DNA from: Limibacter armeniacum
GTDB taxonomy: Bacteria; Bacteroidota; Bacteroidia; Cytophagales; Flammeovirgaceae
Length of the DNA: 64,000 nt
Assembly (NCBI RefSeq): GCF_036880985.1
Contig: NZ_JBAJNO010000009.1
Span: forward strand, 1,674,001 to 1,738,000
Direction of reading: 5' to 3'
Under the pieces are notes generated by a model. It saw nothing but the letters and a program-made list of their open reading frames with translations. It was not told where the DNA came from and did no database searches. Of the stretch, positions 1 to 9,461 are shown one piece after another (the stretch's first letter is position 1; each line of letters starts with the position of its first letter). Position numbers and translations under genes: made by a program.

Positions 1-1116
1 ACGGGTATTTCTGTCAAAGGAGAAGATTGGGATCAGGACAAAAAGAAAGTAAAGAAGTCTGAACCACTACATACTAGCTACAATCAGCAACTACTAATGA
101 TGGAAGCTCAATTATTCGAGATTCATCAGGAACAGTTGCGGAGAGGCAAAACAGTCACACCTGCTCTTATCTCTAAGATTTACCGCAAGGGAACTGAAGA
201 GCCGCTTAAAATGATCGATGCCTATGATCAGCTGATTGAATATAAAATCAATATTGAGCAGCTCAGAAAGAGTACCCTTAAAAAATACTATACTTTCCGT
301 CGGGTATTGGTGCGGTACCTGGAAGAACAAGAATATCCCAGTATGCTGGCACTTGAAGTTGTACCGGCACATGGGTTACGGATCTTTACCTGGTATGCTA
401 AGCAAAGCACGCATGAATCACTTTTCAACAGCAAACTCTTTGTGCGTTCCATCAGTGCGGCTTTGCGATTGGCAGCTCAGAATGGGCATATTCCTTTCAA
501 TCCTTTGAGTGATTTACGCTTTCCAACAGTGAAGGGAAAGAAAACAGTCGATGCGTTAAGCAAAGAAGAGCTGAAATTGATTGAAGATTATCATCCTAAA
601 ACGGAAGATATTCGCAGAGTGCGGGACCTGTTCCTGTTTCAGTGCTATACCGGGCTCAGCTATGAGGCATTAGCCCGCTTTGAGTACGATGAGCATGTCC
701 ACCTGGAAGAAGGTATTGAATATATCATTATGACCAGGGCCAAAACAGAGCGGGACTTTGTCGTACCTTTATTCCATCCAGCCAAAACAATCCTGTTGCG
801 GTGGGGCAAAAGATTGCCGCCTGCTTCCAACCGTCCTTCCAAGCATAAAATTTACCACAACACCAATTATAACCGCAAACTGAAAGAGCTTGCCATTGAC
901 TGTTCGATTGAACCTCAGCGCATGACGACACATATGGGAAGGCGTACTTTTGCCACTCGAATGTTGAATGATAAGGGTGTCAGTCTGGAGGTCGTTGCGG
1001 AAATGTTGGGGCATGCAGACACCCGGATTACACAGTCTCATTACGCCAAAGTGACTATCGAAAGACTGAAGTTTGAGCTTGAAAAAATGCTGGAAGAGCA
1101 GAAAAGGGACCGTTAA
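1..1116 (+). CDS. Tyrosine recombinase/integrase, 5'-truncated by window edge
   Basis: Site-specific DNA recombinase that breaks and rejoins DNA through a tyrosine. The reading frame is open from base 1. The first visible ATG (97) lies inside the protein, because the preceding codons (TGISVKGEDWDQ...) align with the N-terminal arm-binding domain of the next gene (STGIKICPAYWD...). Visible catalytic elements are a Lys in MTRAKTERDF, HMGRR encoded near 931-945, GHADTRI, and the nucleophile Tyr codon at 1042-1044. The box-I region reads CYTGLSYEAL and lacks the usual Arg, as in many Bacteroidota integrases. It is a close paralogue of the gene that follows, and such pairs are typical of Bacteroidota mobile elements. 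Family assignment is secure; the element it moves is not known. Confidence 0.9.
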   Translation, partial: TGISVKGEDWDQDKKKVKKSEPLHTSYNQQLLMMEAQLFEIHQEQLRRGKTVTPALISKIYRKGTEEPLKMIDAYDQLIEYKINIEQLRKSTLKKYYTFRRVLVRYLEEQEYPSMLALEVVPAHGLRIFTWYAKQSTHESLFNSKLFVRSISAALRLAAQNGHIPFNPLSDLRFPTVKGKKTVDALSKEELKLIEDYHPKTEDIRRVRDLFLFQCYTGLSYEALARFEYDEHVHLEEGIEYIIMTRAKTERDFVVPLFHPAKTILLRWGKRLPPASNRPSKHKIYHNTNYNRKLKELAIDCSIEPQRMTTHMGRRTFATRMLNDKGVSLEVVAEMLGHADTRITQSHYAKVTIERLKFELEKMLEEQKRDR

Positions 1117-1335
1117 CGTTCATTTAACAAAATATAACTAAAACACACTACTATCAGCATCCATAAAATATTTTGCTTTTTGACTTGCAAGGTCTTTTCC
1201 AGGAACTCAAAAAAGGAAAAAGTACAAGTTTAGAGGCTTCACCTAATTAACAAAGCTCACTACAAATAAACATATCAAACAATGCATATTTGATGTTTCA
1301 AACCCATTTATATTTTTACTCCCACTTAATCATCA

Positions 1336-2553
1336 ATGATTATGAAGAGTAAGAAAATAGAAAAAATGCAATTACTTTTTTGGCTTAGGAAAGCTGGAGG
1401 AGCATCAGTAAAATCGATCATTACGTGTCGAATTACGATCAATGGTAACAGAACAGAAGTGTCAACTGGGATTAAAATATGCCCAGCATATTGGGATAAG
1501 TTGAGACAGCAGGTGAGTAAGAAACTAAAGGAGGCGGACCAGTATAATCAGCAACAGCAAGTGATGAGTTCAGAGTTGCTGAGAGTGTTTACAGAATTAC
1601 GAATCAAGGAAGAAAATATAACAGCCAGAAGAGTGGGTATGGTGTACAGAAAAGGTTTTCAGAAGCCACCTACACTGCTGAATGCATACGATGACCTGAT
1701 TGAGCTGAAGCAAAAGGTAGAGGGCTTGGAGCCGGTATCGCTAAAGCGTTATCACACTTTTAAGGGATTGCTGCAGAAATACCTCTCGGAGCATAAGCTA
1801 TTGAGTTTGGGTGTACAGGAAATGACCATTCAGGAAGGACGAAAAATGCTGTCCTGGTATATGGATTTCCAAACACACACCTCGCTGGTGACCGCTCGAC
1901 TGTTTATTGGATCAATCAGAGCGGCATTGCGTCTGGCAGTAGAGAATGGATATATGGCTTCTAACCCACTTATCCAATTAAGTTTGCCGAAGGCGAAGCG
2001 AAAGAAGATCGATGCACTAAGTGTTGCGGAGCTGCAACGACTGGAAGCCTTTCAGCCAGCAAGTGTTCCTTTGCAAAAGGTCCGAGATCTTTTCCTGTTC
2101 CAATGCTATACCGGGTTGAGCTACGAAACATTGGCCCGCTTTGACCAGCAGCAGTATATCTTCGAGCGTGATGATATACAGTTTATCCGTATGACTCGCT
2201 CCAAGACGGACCGTGATTTTGTCGTGCCGTTGTCACTGAAAGCAAAGGTAATCCTGGACCGTTGGGGAGGGCAACTTCCTGCTTCTGGTCACTTTAGAGT
2301 GAAGAAGATTTACTGTAACCAGGTTTACAACAAAAAGCTCAAGCAGGTTGCGGTACAACTGGGCATCGCTCCTGACCGTCTGACTTCCCATATGGGCAGA
2401 AGGACTTTTGCCACCCATATGGTTAACCAAAAGAAGATCAGTATGGAAGCTGTAGCGAAGATGTTGGGGCACTCGGACACAAGGATTACCCAATCGCATT
2501 ATGCGGAGGTGATGCTGGAGGGGGTGATTGATGAGATGAGGAAAGTTTTGTAA
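1336..2553 (+). CDS. Tyrosine recombinase/integrase
   Basis: Full-length 405-residue phage-integrase-family recombinase. The N-terminal part (about 1-200) has the arm-binding and SAM-like core-binding layout of Bacteroidota integrases. The catalytic part ends with HMGRR (His352, Arg355), GHSD (His379) and the nucleophile Tyr389 in TQSHYAE. As in its upstream paralogue, the box-I segment CYTGLSYETL has no Arg. The start is ATG 1336 or ATG 1342. A strong hairpin terminator lies 14 bp after the stop. Two adjacent recombinases followed by a restriction-modification operon suggest that this edge of the window belongs to an integrated element, but no attachment site could be identified. Confidence 0.92.
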   Translation: MIMKSKKIEKMQLLFWLRKAGGASVKSIITCRITINGNRTEVSTGIKICPAYWDKLRQQVSKKLKEADQYNQQQQVMSSELLRVFTELRIKEENITARRVGMVYRKGFQKPPTLLNAYDDLIELKQKVEGLEPVSLKRYHTFKGLLQKYLSEHKLLSLGVQEMTIQEGRKMLSWYMDFQTHTSLVTARLFIGSIRAALRLAVENGYMASNPLIQLSLPKAKRKKIDALSVAELQRLEAFQPASVPLQKVRDLFLFQCYTGLSYETLARFDQQQYIFERDDIQFIRMTRSKTDRDFVVPLSLKAKVILDRWGGQLPASGHFRVKKIYCNQVYNKKLKQVAVQLGIAPDRLTSHMGRRTFATHMVNQKKISMEAVAKMLGHSDTRITQSHYAEVMLEGVIDEMRKVL

Positions 2554-2566
2554 TATTTTTAGAAAT

Positions 2567-2601
2567 GAGCAGATCGTAATTCATTTACGGTCTGCTCTTT
2601 T
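2567..2601 (+). terminator. Rho-independent terminator after the second integrase
   Basis: A near-perfect 13-bp inverted repeat (GAGCAGATCGTAA / TTACGGTCTGCTC) with a short loop is followed by TTTTATTC. It sits just after the integrase stop codon. The remaining 260 bp up to 2868 are AT-rich and hold only the presumed promoter of the restriction-modification operon, with no other recognisable feature. Confidence 0.8.
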
Positions 2602-2867
2602 ATTCTTGTAAAAAAAAGAAACACAGCAATAAGTATTGCTAAAAATTAACACACTCACAGGTATTATGTATTAACACATGGAGTCTGAAAGAGCATGCTA
2701 ATCAAGAATTTTAATAAGAGTCAGGGATCATTACCTATATATTGCAAAGTTTATTGAAAAATTCGAAGGCATACTCTCATACAAATAACATGATTGATTT
2801 AACACTCATTTGATGAGATATCAAGGAATAATCCATAATTTTACTGCTTGAATTAAATAATTCGCAG

Positions 2868-3059
2868 ATGAACCGAATAAAAGTGGTTTTAGAAGAAAAA
2901 GGTATCAAACAAACTTGGTTGGCTGAACAATTAGGAAAAAGCTATAACATGGTTAACTCCTATGCTCAAAACAGAAGACAACCTAGTATTGAAGATCTTT
3001 ACAAGATTGCTGAAATATTAAATATCAGTGTTAAAGACTTATTAGTTGAACATGAGTAA
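2868..3059 (+). CDS. Small HTH (XRE/Cro-CI) regulator, probable controller protein of the R-M operon
   Basis: A 63-residue protein that is almost entirely a Cro/CI-type helix-turn-helix. The segment KGIKQTWLAEQLGKSYNMVN is a typical HTH (helices 2-3 around residues 13-32), and it ends with PSIEDLYKIAEILNISVKDLL. Its last 8 bases overlap the ATG of the first methyltransferase (ATGAGTAA), so translation is probably coupled. Proteins of this size directly upstream of restriction-modification genes act as controller proteins that time methylase and nuclease expression. That role is inferred from position; the fold is clear. Confidence 0.85.
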   Translation: MNRIKVVLEEKGIKQTWLAEQLGKSYNMVNSYAQNRRQPSIEDLYKIAEILNISVKDLLVEHE

Positions 3060-4260
3060 AAAATTAACATTTATAGACCTTTTTGCAGGTTGTGGAGGGT
3101 TTAGTGAAGGGTTTTATCAAGAAGGATTTGAATCTGTTGTCCATGTTGATTTTGATGCCCCAGCTTGCGAAACTATCAAGGAAAGAATGCGCCATTATAA
3201 TTACTCAGAGAGTTCAATAGAACAGTCAGTAATTTGTGGTGACTTGACCTCAAAAGAGGTACATAAACAAATTGACAATGTAATAGCATCTAGAGAAATT
3301 GATGTCTTAGTAGGAGGTCCACCTTGTCAATCATTTTCTTCTGTAGGAAGAGCACAGGACAAACATTCTATGCGAAATGACCCTAGAAACTATCTATTTA
3401 GATCATACTTAGAAATTTTAGAAAAACATAAGCCTAAAATATTTGTTTTCGAAAACGTTTCAGGGTTGCTTTCTGCTAAACCAAATGGGAATTATATTTT
3501 CCCAGAAATTATCGATGGCATGTCTGACTATTATTCTCTTTGTGATAATAAAAAAACTATTTTATTAAACTCTGTTCATTATGGTGTACCACAGATCAGA
3601 AAAAGAGTAATTCTAATTGGAGTAAGAAAAGATTTGAATATAGATCCTTTAGAAGTGTATCAGGCAATTGAGAAAACTCATTATTGCCCTGAAATGGAAG
3701 CCAAGAATCAAACGTTAGGTCTTAAGAAGTATCTAACTGTAAAAGATGCAATATATGATTTACCGAAGCTGTTACCGGGAGAAGGGAAGGAAGTGGTTAA
3801 TCATATGGTAGAAAAAAAGAATGCTTACTTAAGTACTATTAGGCCTAATAGTGCCTCTCAGCTTTTTAATCATGTAGCTAGAAAACATAATGACCTAGAT
3901 AAAGAAAGATATAGGCTGTTAAGCAAAAATAAGTGGCAGCTTAAGGATTTGGCAGAAGTCCGACCAGATTTAATTCATCATGACCCTAAACATTTTGGCA
4001 ATAGATATACTGTTCAAGTAGAAGATAAACCAGGTAGAACTGTTGTAGCTCATTTATATAAGGATGGAAATTTATTTATACATCCTGATCATAAGCAAAA
4101 TAGAACATTTACTGTGAGGGAGGCTGCTAGAATACAATCATTCCCAGATGATTTTAAGTTTGTAGGGTCGAGAACCAATCAATACAAACAAGTAGGGAAT
4201 GCAGTACCTCCATTAATGGCAAAGCAAATAGCTAAAGCTATTAAGGAATTCATAAAATAA
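3052..4260 (+). CDS. DNA (cytosine-5-)-methyltransferase, LlaJI-type M1
   Basis: Transfers a methyl group from AdoMet to C5 of cytosine in a specific DNA site. All key m5C motifs are present in a 402-residue protein: motif I DLFAGCGGF (residues 9-17), motif IV PPCQSF with the catalytic Cys92, motif VI ENV (134-136), motif VIII QIRKR, and the C-terminal block REAARIQSFPDDF and QVGNAVPP. The variable target-recognition region lies between motifs VIII and IX. I chose ATG 3052 because it overlaps the upstream stop; a TTG six bases earlier is less likely. It is the first of two methyltransferases in a LlaJI-like operon, where each enzyme is expected to protect one strand of an asymmetric site. Confidence 0.95.
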   Translation: MSKKLTFIDLFAGCGGFSEGFYQEGFESVVHVDFDAPACETIKERMRHYNYSESSIEQSVICGDLTSKEVHKQIDNVIASREIDVLVGGPPCQSFSSVGRAQDKHSMRNDPRNYLFRSYLEILEKHKPKIFVFENVSGLLSAKPNGNYIFPEIIDGMSDYYSLCDNKKTILLNSVHYGVPQIRKRVILIGVRKDLNIDPLEVYQAIEKTHYCPEMEAKNQTLGLKKYLTVKDAIYDLPKLLPGEGKEVVNHMVEKKNAYLSTIRPNSASQLFNHVARKHNDLDKERYRLLSKNKWQLKDLAEVRPDLIHHDPKHFGNRYTVQVEDKPGRTVVAHLYKDGNLFIHPDHKQNRTFTVREAARIQSFPDDFKFVGSRTNQYKQVGNAVPPLMAKQIAKAIKEFIK

Positions 4261-4301
4261 TTTTTCACTATCATAAGTGTAAGAGGTTTACTAGAGTGGT
4301 T

Positions 4302-5510
4302 ATGGCAAATAAAGTATATAAATTTATTGATCTATTTTGTGGTGCAGGTGGCTTTGCTAAAGGGTTTGAGATGTCTAATCAGTTTAAATGTATTGGAGGG
4401 ATCGATAATAAGAAAGCAGCAGTTGAGACACATAAATTAAATTTTAAGAATTCTGTATCTGTCCATGCAGATATCAGGGAGCTCCCACCTGAGGAGTTTC
4501 ATAAAATGATTAATTATCAAGATGTTGATGTAGTCATTGGAGGCCCTCCATGTCCAACTTTTAGTACAATTGGACATGCAAAGATTCAATCGGTTAATAA
4601 GGATAATGGGGGCTGTATTACTGAAGATCCTCGTAATGTTTTATTCATGGATTATTTGGAATATGTGAAGTATTTCAAACCAAAGATGTTTGTCATGGAG
4701 AATGTTCCTCAGTTTTTGACAAAATATAAAGGAAAAACATTCGAGGAGGTTAAGAGGATTATAGAGAGAGATTTACCTGATTACCACATTGTTGAGAATG
4801 TTAAGGTGTTGAATAGCGTAAACTATGGTGTTCCTCAAAGTAGAAGGAGAATGATATTGATAGGACACCTTAAGGGGTATAGTTTTAAGTATCCTACTAT
4901 TACTCATTGGTATAAAGGCTCTAATTTTAATATCAATCCAAACGATGACGATATTGATATAAATAGCTTGAAGCCTCATGTAAATGTCGAAAGTGCAATA
5001 TCTGATTTACCTAATATCACAGATAATTGGAGAGTGAGTATTTGTGAATACTCTAAGCATGGGGACCTTGATGATTATCAGAAATTAATGCGCCAAAATA
5101 CAAATGGTACAGTAGCGAATAATATATGTAGAATGTCAAATGAGAGAGCAAAAAAAGTATTTGCTCATATGAAGCAAGGTGATATTTACATGGATTTACC
5201 AAAAGAAGTTCGTCAAATTTTACCATTTAGAGAAGATATATTTAAGGACAGATTAAAACGATTGGTTTTAAAAAATCCTTCATGGACTATTTTGGCTCAT
5301 ATCGGTATGGATGGTTATATGTACATCCACCCAACAGAATTGAGAACACTTTCTGTGAGAGAAGCTGCAAGAATACAATCATTTCCAGACGATTTTACTT
5401 TTGTAGGTAATCAACAAGATACTTATGTACAGGTAGGTAATGCTGTACCTCCAATTATGGCAAAAGCGATTGCAGAGAGTGTTTATGAAGGTTTAACTCA
5501 TGAAAATTAG
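4302..5510 (+). CDS. DNA (cytosine-5-)-methyltransferase, LlaJI-type M2
   Basis: Second m5C methyltransferase of the operon, about 402 residues. It has motif I DLFCGAGGF, motif IV GGPPCPTFST with catalytic Cys84, motif VI ENV (133-135), motif VIII QSRRR, REAARIQSFPDDF and QVGNAVPP. The residue after the catalytic Cys is Pro (PCP), where Gln (PCQ) is usual. Its target-recognition region is unlike that of the upstream enzyme, as expected if the two methylate different strands. The start is ATG 4302 or GTG 4296; no clear ribosome binding site decides between them. It lies 41 bp after M1 and 8 bp before the McrB-like gene. Confidence 0.94.
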   Translation: MANKVYKFIDLFCGAGGFAKGFEMSNQFKCIGGIDNKKAAVETHKLNFKNSVSVHADIRELPPEEFHKMINYQDVDVVIGGPPCPTFSTIGHAKIQSVNKDNGGCITEDPRNVLFMDYLEYVKYFKPKMFVMENVPQFLTKYKGKTFEEVKRIIERDLPDYHIVENVKVLNSVNYGVPQSRRRMILIGHLKGYSFKYPTITHWYKGSNFNINPNDDDIDINSLKPHVNVESAISDLPNITDNWRVSICEYSKHGDLDDYQKLMRQNTNGTVANNICRMSNERAKKVFAHMKQGDIYMDLPKEVRQILPFREDIFKDRLKRLVLKNPSWTILAHIGMDGYMYIHPTELRTLSVREAARIQSFPDDFTFVGNQQDTYVQVGNAVPPIMAKAIAESVYEGLTHEN

Positions 5511-5518
5511 ATCATAGA

Positions 5519-7093
5519 ATGATTTATATAAGGAATATTTTTAAGCAAGATTTACGTGATGGAAAGCAGATAGCATTTACAAAAGCGATATCTAATGTTT
5601 TTTTTAATTTTGATTATCAAAAACCTGATGAAGATCGACAAATAGAGTTTAGCTTTAAAGAGCAAAAATCAGGGTTACACTACTCTAATAAAAATGGTGA
5701 AGTAATAAAAACTCGTCTATATGCCGAACGTAGTGAATCACGTATTGATGGAGAACTAAAGAGTTTTTTAAGAGAAACTTTAGATGCACAGATAGATGAT
5801 ATTCTTCTATTTAAGAAGAAAAAAGAGGATTCATATGAATTTGAATTTTTTCCTCAAGCCTCACCAGAGTATCAATATCTTAAAGATATTCTGAAAAAAG
5901 GGAATCATGAGATTGTGGTAAATGAAGGTAAAACTGATGAGTCTGAAAGTGACTCATCAGTTTCAGTTAGTGATGATGATTTCGATATATCATCTTTTCA
6001 ATTGGCTTGTAAAGAATCTGGATTACTGTTTGAACCTCTTTTAATTAAAAGGTTTGTATCATCATTGTTGACGAAGCCTTTTGTCCTTTTAACTGGTTTG
6101 TCTGGGTCTGGAAAAACAAAGTTAGCACAATCATTTGTACAATGGATCACTAAAGATGATAGTCAATATTGTATTGTCCCTGTTGGAGCTGATTGGACAA
6201 ATAGAGAACCTTTATTAGGGTATCCTAATGCATTAAATTCGGATGAATATGTTAGACCGGATAATGGGGCTTTAGATATCCTGGTAAAGGCTAGTAAGAA
6301 TCCTGAGTTACCTTACTTTCTCATTTTAGATGAAATGAATTTGAGTCATGTTGAAAGGTATTTTGCAGATTTTTTAAGTGTCATGGAGTCCAAAGATGGG
6401 ATATCACTACACTCAAAAGAATCAGATATCCAAGGGATCCCATCAAGTATAACGCTTCCTCCTAATTTATTTATTATTGGTACGGTTAATATTGATGAGA
6501 CTACGTATATGTTTAGTCCCAAGGTATTAGACCGAGCAAATACTATTGAGTTTAGAGTAACTGAAAAAGAAATAGAAAACTTTTTTAACAACCAACAGGA
6601 AATATCATTATCGAAACTTAAATCAGAAGGTGTCTCGATGGTTACAAGTTTTTTAAAACTATCGATGAATAGACGATTTAATAATCAGGATTTGAGCGAT
6701 ACATATAAAGTTTTTGTAGACTTTTTTGGGGAGCTTAAAAAAGTTGGAGCCGAGTTTGGCTATAGGACTGCATCAGAAATGATACTTTTGATTAATCAAC
6801 TGACAGTTGTAGATACAAAATTAAAAGAGAGTGAGAAGATAGATATTGCTGTCATGCAGAAGTTATTACCTAAACTTCATGGCTCACGCAGAAAGCTTTG
6901 TCCCGTTTTGGAAATATTGGCTAGCTTTTGTGTAGATCGTAAGGTGATTACTGATGTCGAAAAGGATATATTCAATGCAGAATCGTTTGATGAAAATAAG
7001 AAAGGAATTATGTATCCAATTTCTTTAAACAAGATATATCGAATGTATCGTGGGGCAATAGATAATGGTTTTGCTAGTTATGCTGAGGCTTAA
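5519..7093 (+). CDS. McrB-like AAA+ GTPase, LlaJI R1-type restriction subunit
   Basis: Motor subunit of a nucleotide-dependent restriction complex. The 524-residue protein has an uncharacterised N-terminal part (about 1-150), an acidic Ser/Asp linker (about 139-157), and an AAA+ module with Walker A GLSGSGKT (193-200), Walker B ILDEMNLSHVERYFADFLS (Asp271, Glu272) and the McrB signature GTVNIDETT (321-329). The McrB family hydrolyses GTP and drives DNA translocation; its partner, the next gene, supplies the nuclease. In LlaJI the homologous R1 carries specificity in its N-terminal domain, so the N-terminal part here probably binds the site. Codon use is AT-rich like the rest of this operon. 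Confidence 0.9.
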   Translation: MIYIRNIFKQDLRDGKQIAFTKAISNVFFNFDYQKPDEDRQIEFSFKEQKSGLHYSNKNGEVIKTRLYAERSESRIDGELKSFLRETLDAQIDDILLFKKKKEDSYEFEFFPQASPEYQYLKDILKKGNHEIVVNEGKTDESESDSSVSVSDDDFDISSFQLACKESGLLFEPLLIKRFVSSLLTKPFVLLTGLSGSGKTKLAQSFVQWITKDDSQYCIVPVGADWTNREPLLGYPNALNSDEYVRPDNGALDILVKASKNPELPYFLILDEMNLSHVERYFADFLSVMESKDGISLHSKESDIQGIPSSITLPPNLFIIGTVNIDETTYMFSPKVLDRANTIEFRVTEKEIENFFNNQQEISLSKLKSEGVSMVTSFLKLSMNRRFNNQDLSDTYKVFVDFFGELKKVGAEFGYRTASEMILLINQLTVVDTKLKESEKIDIAVMQKLLPKLHGSRRKLCPVLEILASFCVDRKVITDVEKDIFNAESFDENKKGIMYPISLNKIYRMYRGAIDNGFASYAEA

Positions 7094-7095
7094 TT

Positions 7096-9366
7096 ATGGA
7101 AGTGAGAAATAATATCGAAATAAACTTAGACTTTATTGAGAATGGACTGACACTAACAATTGATGCAAAAACTAAAAACACTCTTTTCTATGTGCCTGAT
7201 GCGGCTGAAAATGGAGAGGTAGAGTATCAATTACAAGAAAGCTTTACTTATGATTATGAGTTTAATGACAATAGGTTTTCATTTTTAAAAGATATTGTTG
7301 TTCAGCCACATACACGTAAACACCATATTGGCACGATTTCACCGAATATTTATGTCGGGACACTAAGCTTATTTGTTTATAGCGATGATAAACAAGTAGG
7401 GAAAGTACTTTTAGAGGTGCAATCACTAAAATCTAGCTATCGAAGTGATTATCGTGATATGCTAGAGTTTATAACACAACAGTGTACGGATTTATTATTA
7501 CAAGTTAATTCTCCTGTAACTCATAACTTTGAAACCGATTTCAATCAAGATAGTAAGTCTCTTTATCAAAAATTCACTTTTATAAGATCAATTATGGAGA
7601 CAGATGAGTTTTCTGAGTCTGTACATAAAATTGTATCTGCTCCAGTGACCCAATGGAAAGAAATCACCTCAGAGAGAGACATTAGGAACGTGAGACGTTT
7701 TAAAAATTCTCATATCAAAGATCTTCTTGGAGGCTCTAAACGTACTGAATTATCTAAGTCACACTTTTTACGTAGTCGATATGGATTGAAGACAATACCG
7801 GATAAACTATATTCTAGCCGTAAGGTAGACTCAGTGGATACTCCCGAAAATCGATTTGTTAAGTTTGCTCTTGAGAGCTTCCTTATATTTTGCTCTGAAA
7901 TAAATAAACGCTCAGCAAAAGATTCGAGATTATGGAAAGAGTCTTTTTTGTTAGAGAATAAACTAGAGAGTTTTTTACATCATTCTCTTTTTAAAGAAAT
8001 ATCATCGCCTCATACACTGAAGTTGAATAGTCCTATACTTCAACGAAAAGAAGGGTATAGAGAAATACTTAAGGTATGGTTAATGTTTGATTTAGCAACT
8101 AAGTTGGTTTGGCATGGAGGAGAGGACGTTTATGAGGGTGGAAAAAAAGATATTGCTACATTATATGAATATTGGGTATTCTTTAAGTTACTATCTTTAT
8201 TTGAAGAGATATTTCAAATAAAAAAAGAAGACATATCGAATTTGATTAAGGAAACTAATGATGGGTTAAGTCTTCAATTAAAGCAAGGAAATCATACAGC
8301 CCTAAAGGGTGTTTACGATACAGGAAATCGTAAATTGAATGTTCGTTTTAACTATAATAAATCATTTAGTGGTAAGAAAGGCTATCCACTTGGAGGGAGC
8401 TGGACAACTACTATGCGCCCAGATTATACCTTATCATTTTGGCCAGAAGGCGTACCCGAAAAAAATGCCGAATTGGAAGAGTTGATAGTACATATCCACT
8501 TTGATGCAAAATATAAAATAGCAAATCTTCCAGATTTATTACATAGCTCAAGTAATGATGTATTAGAGATAGAGAAAGAAGAAAATAGAAAGGGAATTTA
8601 TAAGAATGCAGATTTGCTTAAAATGCATGCCTATAAAGATGCAATTAGAAGAACAGGTGGGGCATATGTTTTATACCCTGGAGATGTGTCTGTAAATAGA
8701 AAGGGATTTCATGAGGTGATACCTGGGTTAGGGGCTTTTCCCGTTCGCCCCTCAAAATTGAATGATGGAATAGGTGAGTTAAAGTCTTTTATTTTGTCTG
8801 TTATTAACCATTTCGAGAATAGAGCTTCACAAAGGGAAAAAATCGCTTTTAGAACATTTGATATATTTAAAGACAAACCCTTTAAAGGATCTGAACTTCA
8901 TGAGTCTTTACCTGAGCCATATGGAAACAATAGGCATTTATTACCGGATCAAACATACGTATTAGTTGGTTATTATAGAGAGAGTAACTATAAATGGATT
9001 ATTGAAAAAGGCTTATATAATATTAGAATTGATAGTAGCAGAGGTTCTTTGAGGCTAGGACCGAGTGAAGCCGGTGCTAATTATGTATTATTGCATACGG
9101 ATAGTGAAAGTGAGACAAGTAAGCTTTTTAAAATTATAGAACAAGGTCCACGCGTATTTTCAAAGCAGGAGCTTTTGAAAAATGAATATCCATCGACTCC
9201 ATCACAAGATTATTATCTTGTTTATAAAATACAAAAGGTAATTGAGAGTGGACTAGAAGGTAAATCATGGGATATTAAGAAACTCCAAGAATATAAGGAT
9301 GCTGGAGAATCCGCATTACCTTTTTCTGTTACTTTATCTAGGTTAATGAAAGCTAAAATAGATTAA
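7096..9366 (+). CDS. DUF2357/McrC-like PD-(D/E)xK nuclease, LlaJI R2-type restriction subunit
   Basis: Nuclease partner of the McrB-like GTPase; it starts two bases after the upstream stop. The 756-residue protein has a beta-rich N-terminal domain, a DUF2357-like middle (TPENRFVKFALESF near 249-263), the conserved LYEYWVFFKL near 356-365, and a nuclease core where RPD (Asp443) and FDAKYK (Asp470, Lys472) fit the PD-(D/E)xK pattern. About 270 further residues follow the core. In LlaJI the equivalent R2 is the McrC-like cleavage subunit. Two m5C methyltransferases plus McrB/McrC-like proteins in this order identify the system type with good confidence; the recognition sequence cannot be read from the DNA. 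Confidence 0.88.
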   Translation: MEVRNNIEINLDFIENGLTLTIDAKTKNTLFYVPDAAENGEVEYQLQESFTYDYEFNDNRFSFLKDIVVQPHTRKHHIGTISPNIYVGTLSLFVYSDDKQVGKVLLEVQSLKSSYRSDYRDMLEFITQQCTDLLLQVNSPVTHNFETDFNQDSKSLYQKFTFIRSIMETDEFSESVHKIVSAPVTQWKEITSERDIRNVRRFKNSHIKDLLGGSKRTELSKSHFLRSRYGLKTIPDKLYSSRKVDSVDTPENRFVKFALESFLIFCSEINKRSAKDSRLWKESFLLENKLESFLHHSLFKEISSPHTLKLNSPILQRKEGYREILKVWLMFDLATKLVWHGGEDVYEGGKKDIATLYEYWVFFKLLSLFEEIFQIKKEDISNLIKETNDGLSLQLKQGNHTALKGVYDTGNRKLNVRFNYNKSFSGKKGYPLGGSWTTTMRPDYTLSFWPEGVPEKNAELEELIVHIHFDAKYKIANLPDLLHSSSNDVLEIEKEENRKGIYKNADLLKMHAYKDAIRRTGGAYVLYPGDVSVNRKGFHEVIPGLGAFPVRPSKLNDGIGELKSFILSVINHFENRASQREKIAFRTFDIFKDKPFKGSELHESLPEPYGNNRHLLPDQTYVLVGYYRESNYKWIIEKGLYNIRIDSSRGSLRLGPSEAGANYVLLHTDSESETSKLFKIIEQGPRVFSKQELLKNEYPSTPSQDYYLVYKIQKVIESGLEGKSWDIKKLQEYKDAGESALPFSVTLSRLMKAKID

Positions 9367-9461
9367 GTTTTAGACCTCTATGAGGTTCTTCCCAACCGCT
9401 GGACTGCCTCAGGTATTATAGTAATTATTTTTCTTCGAAGAGGCAAATTCAAGCCTTTTTC

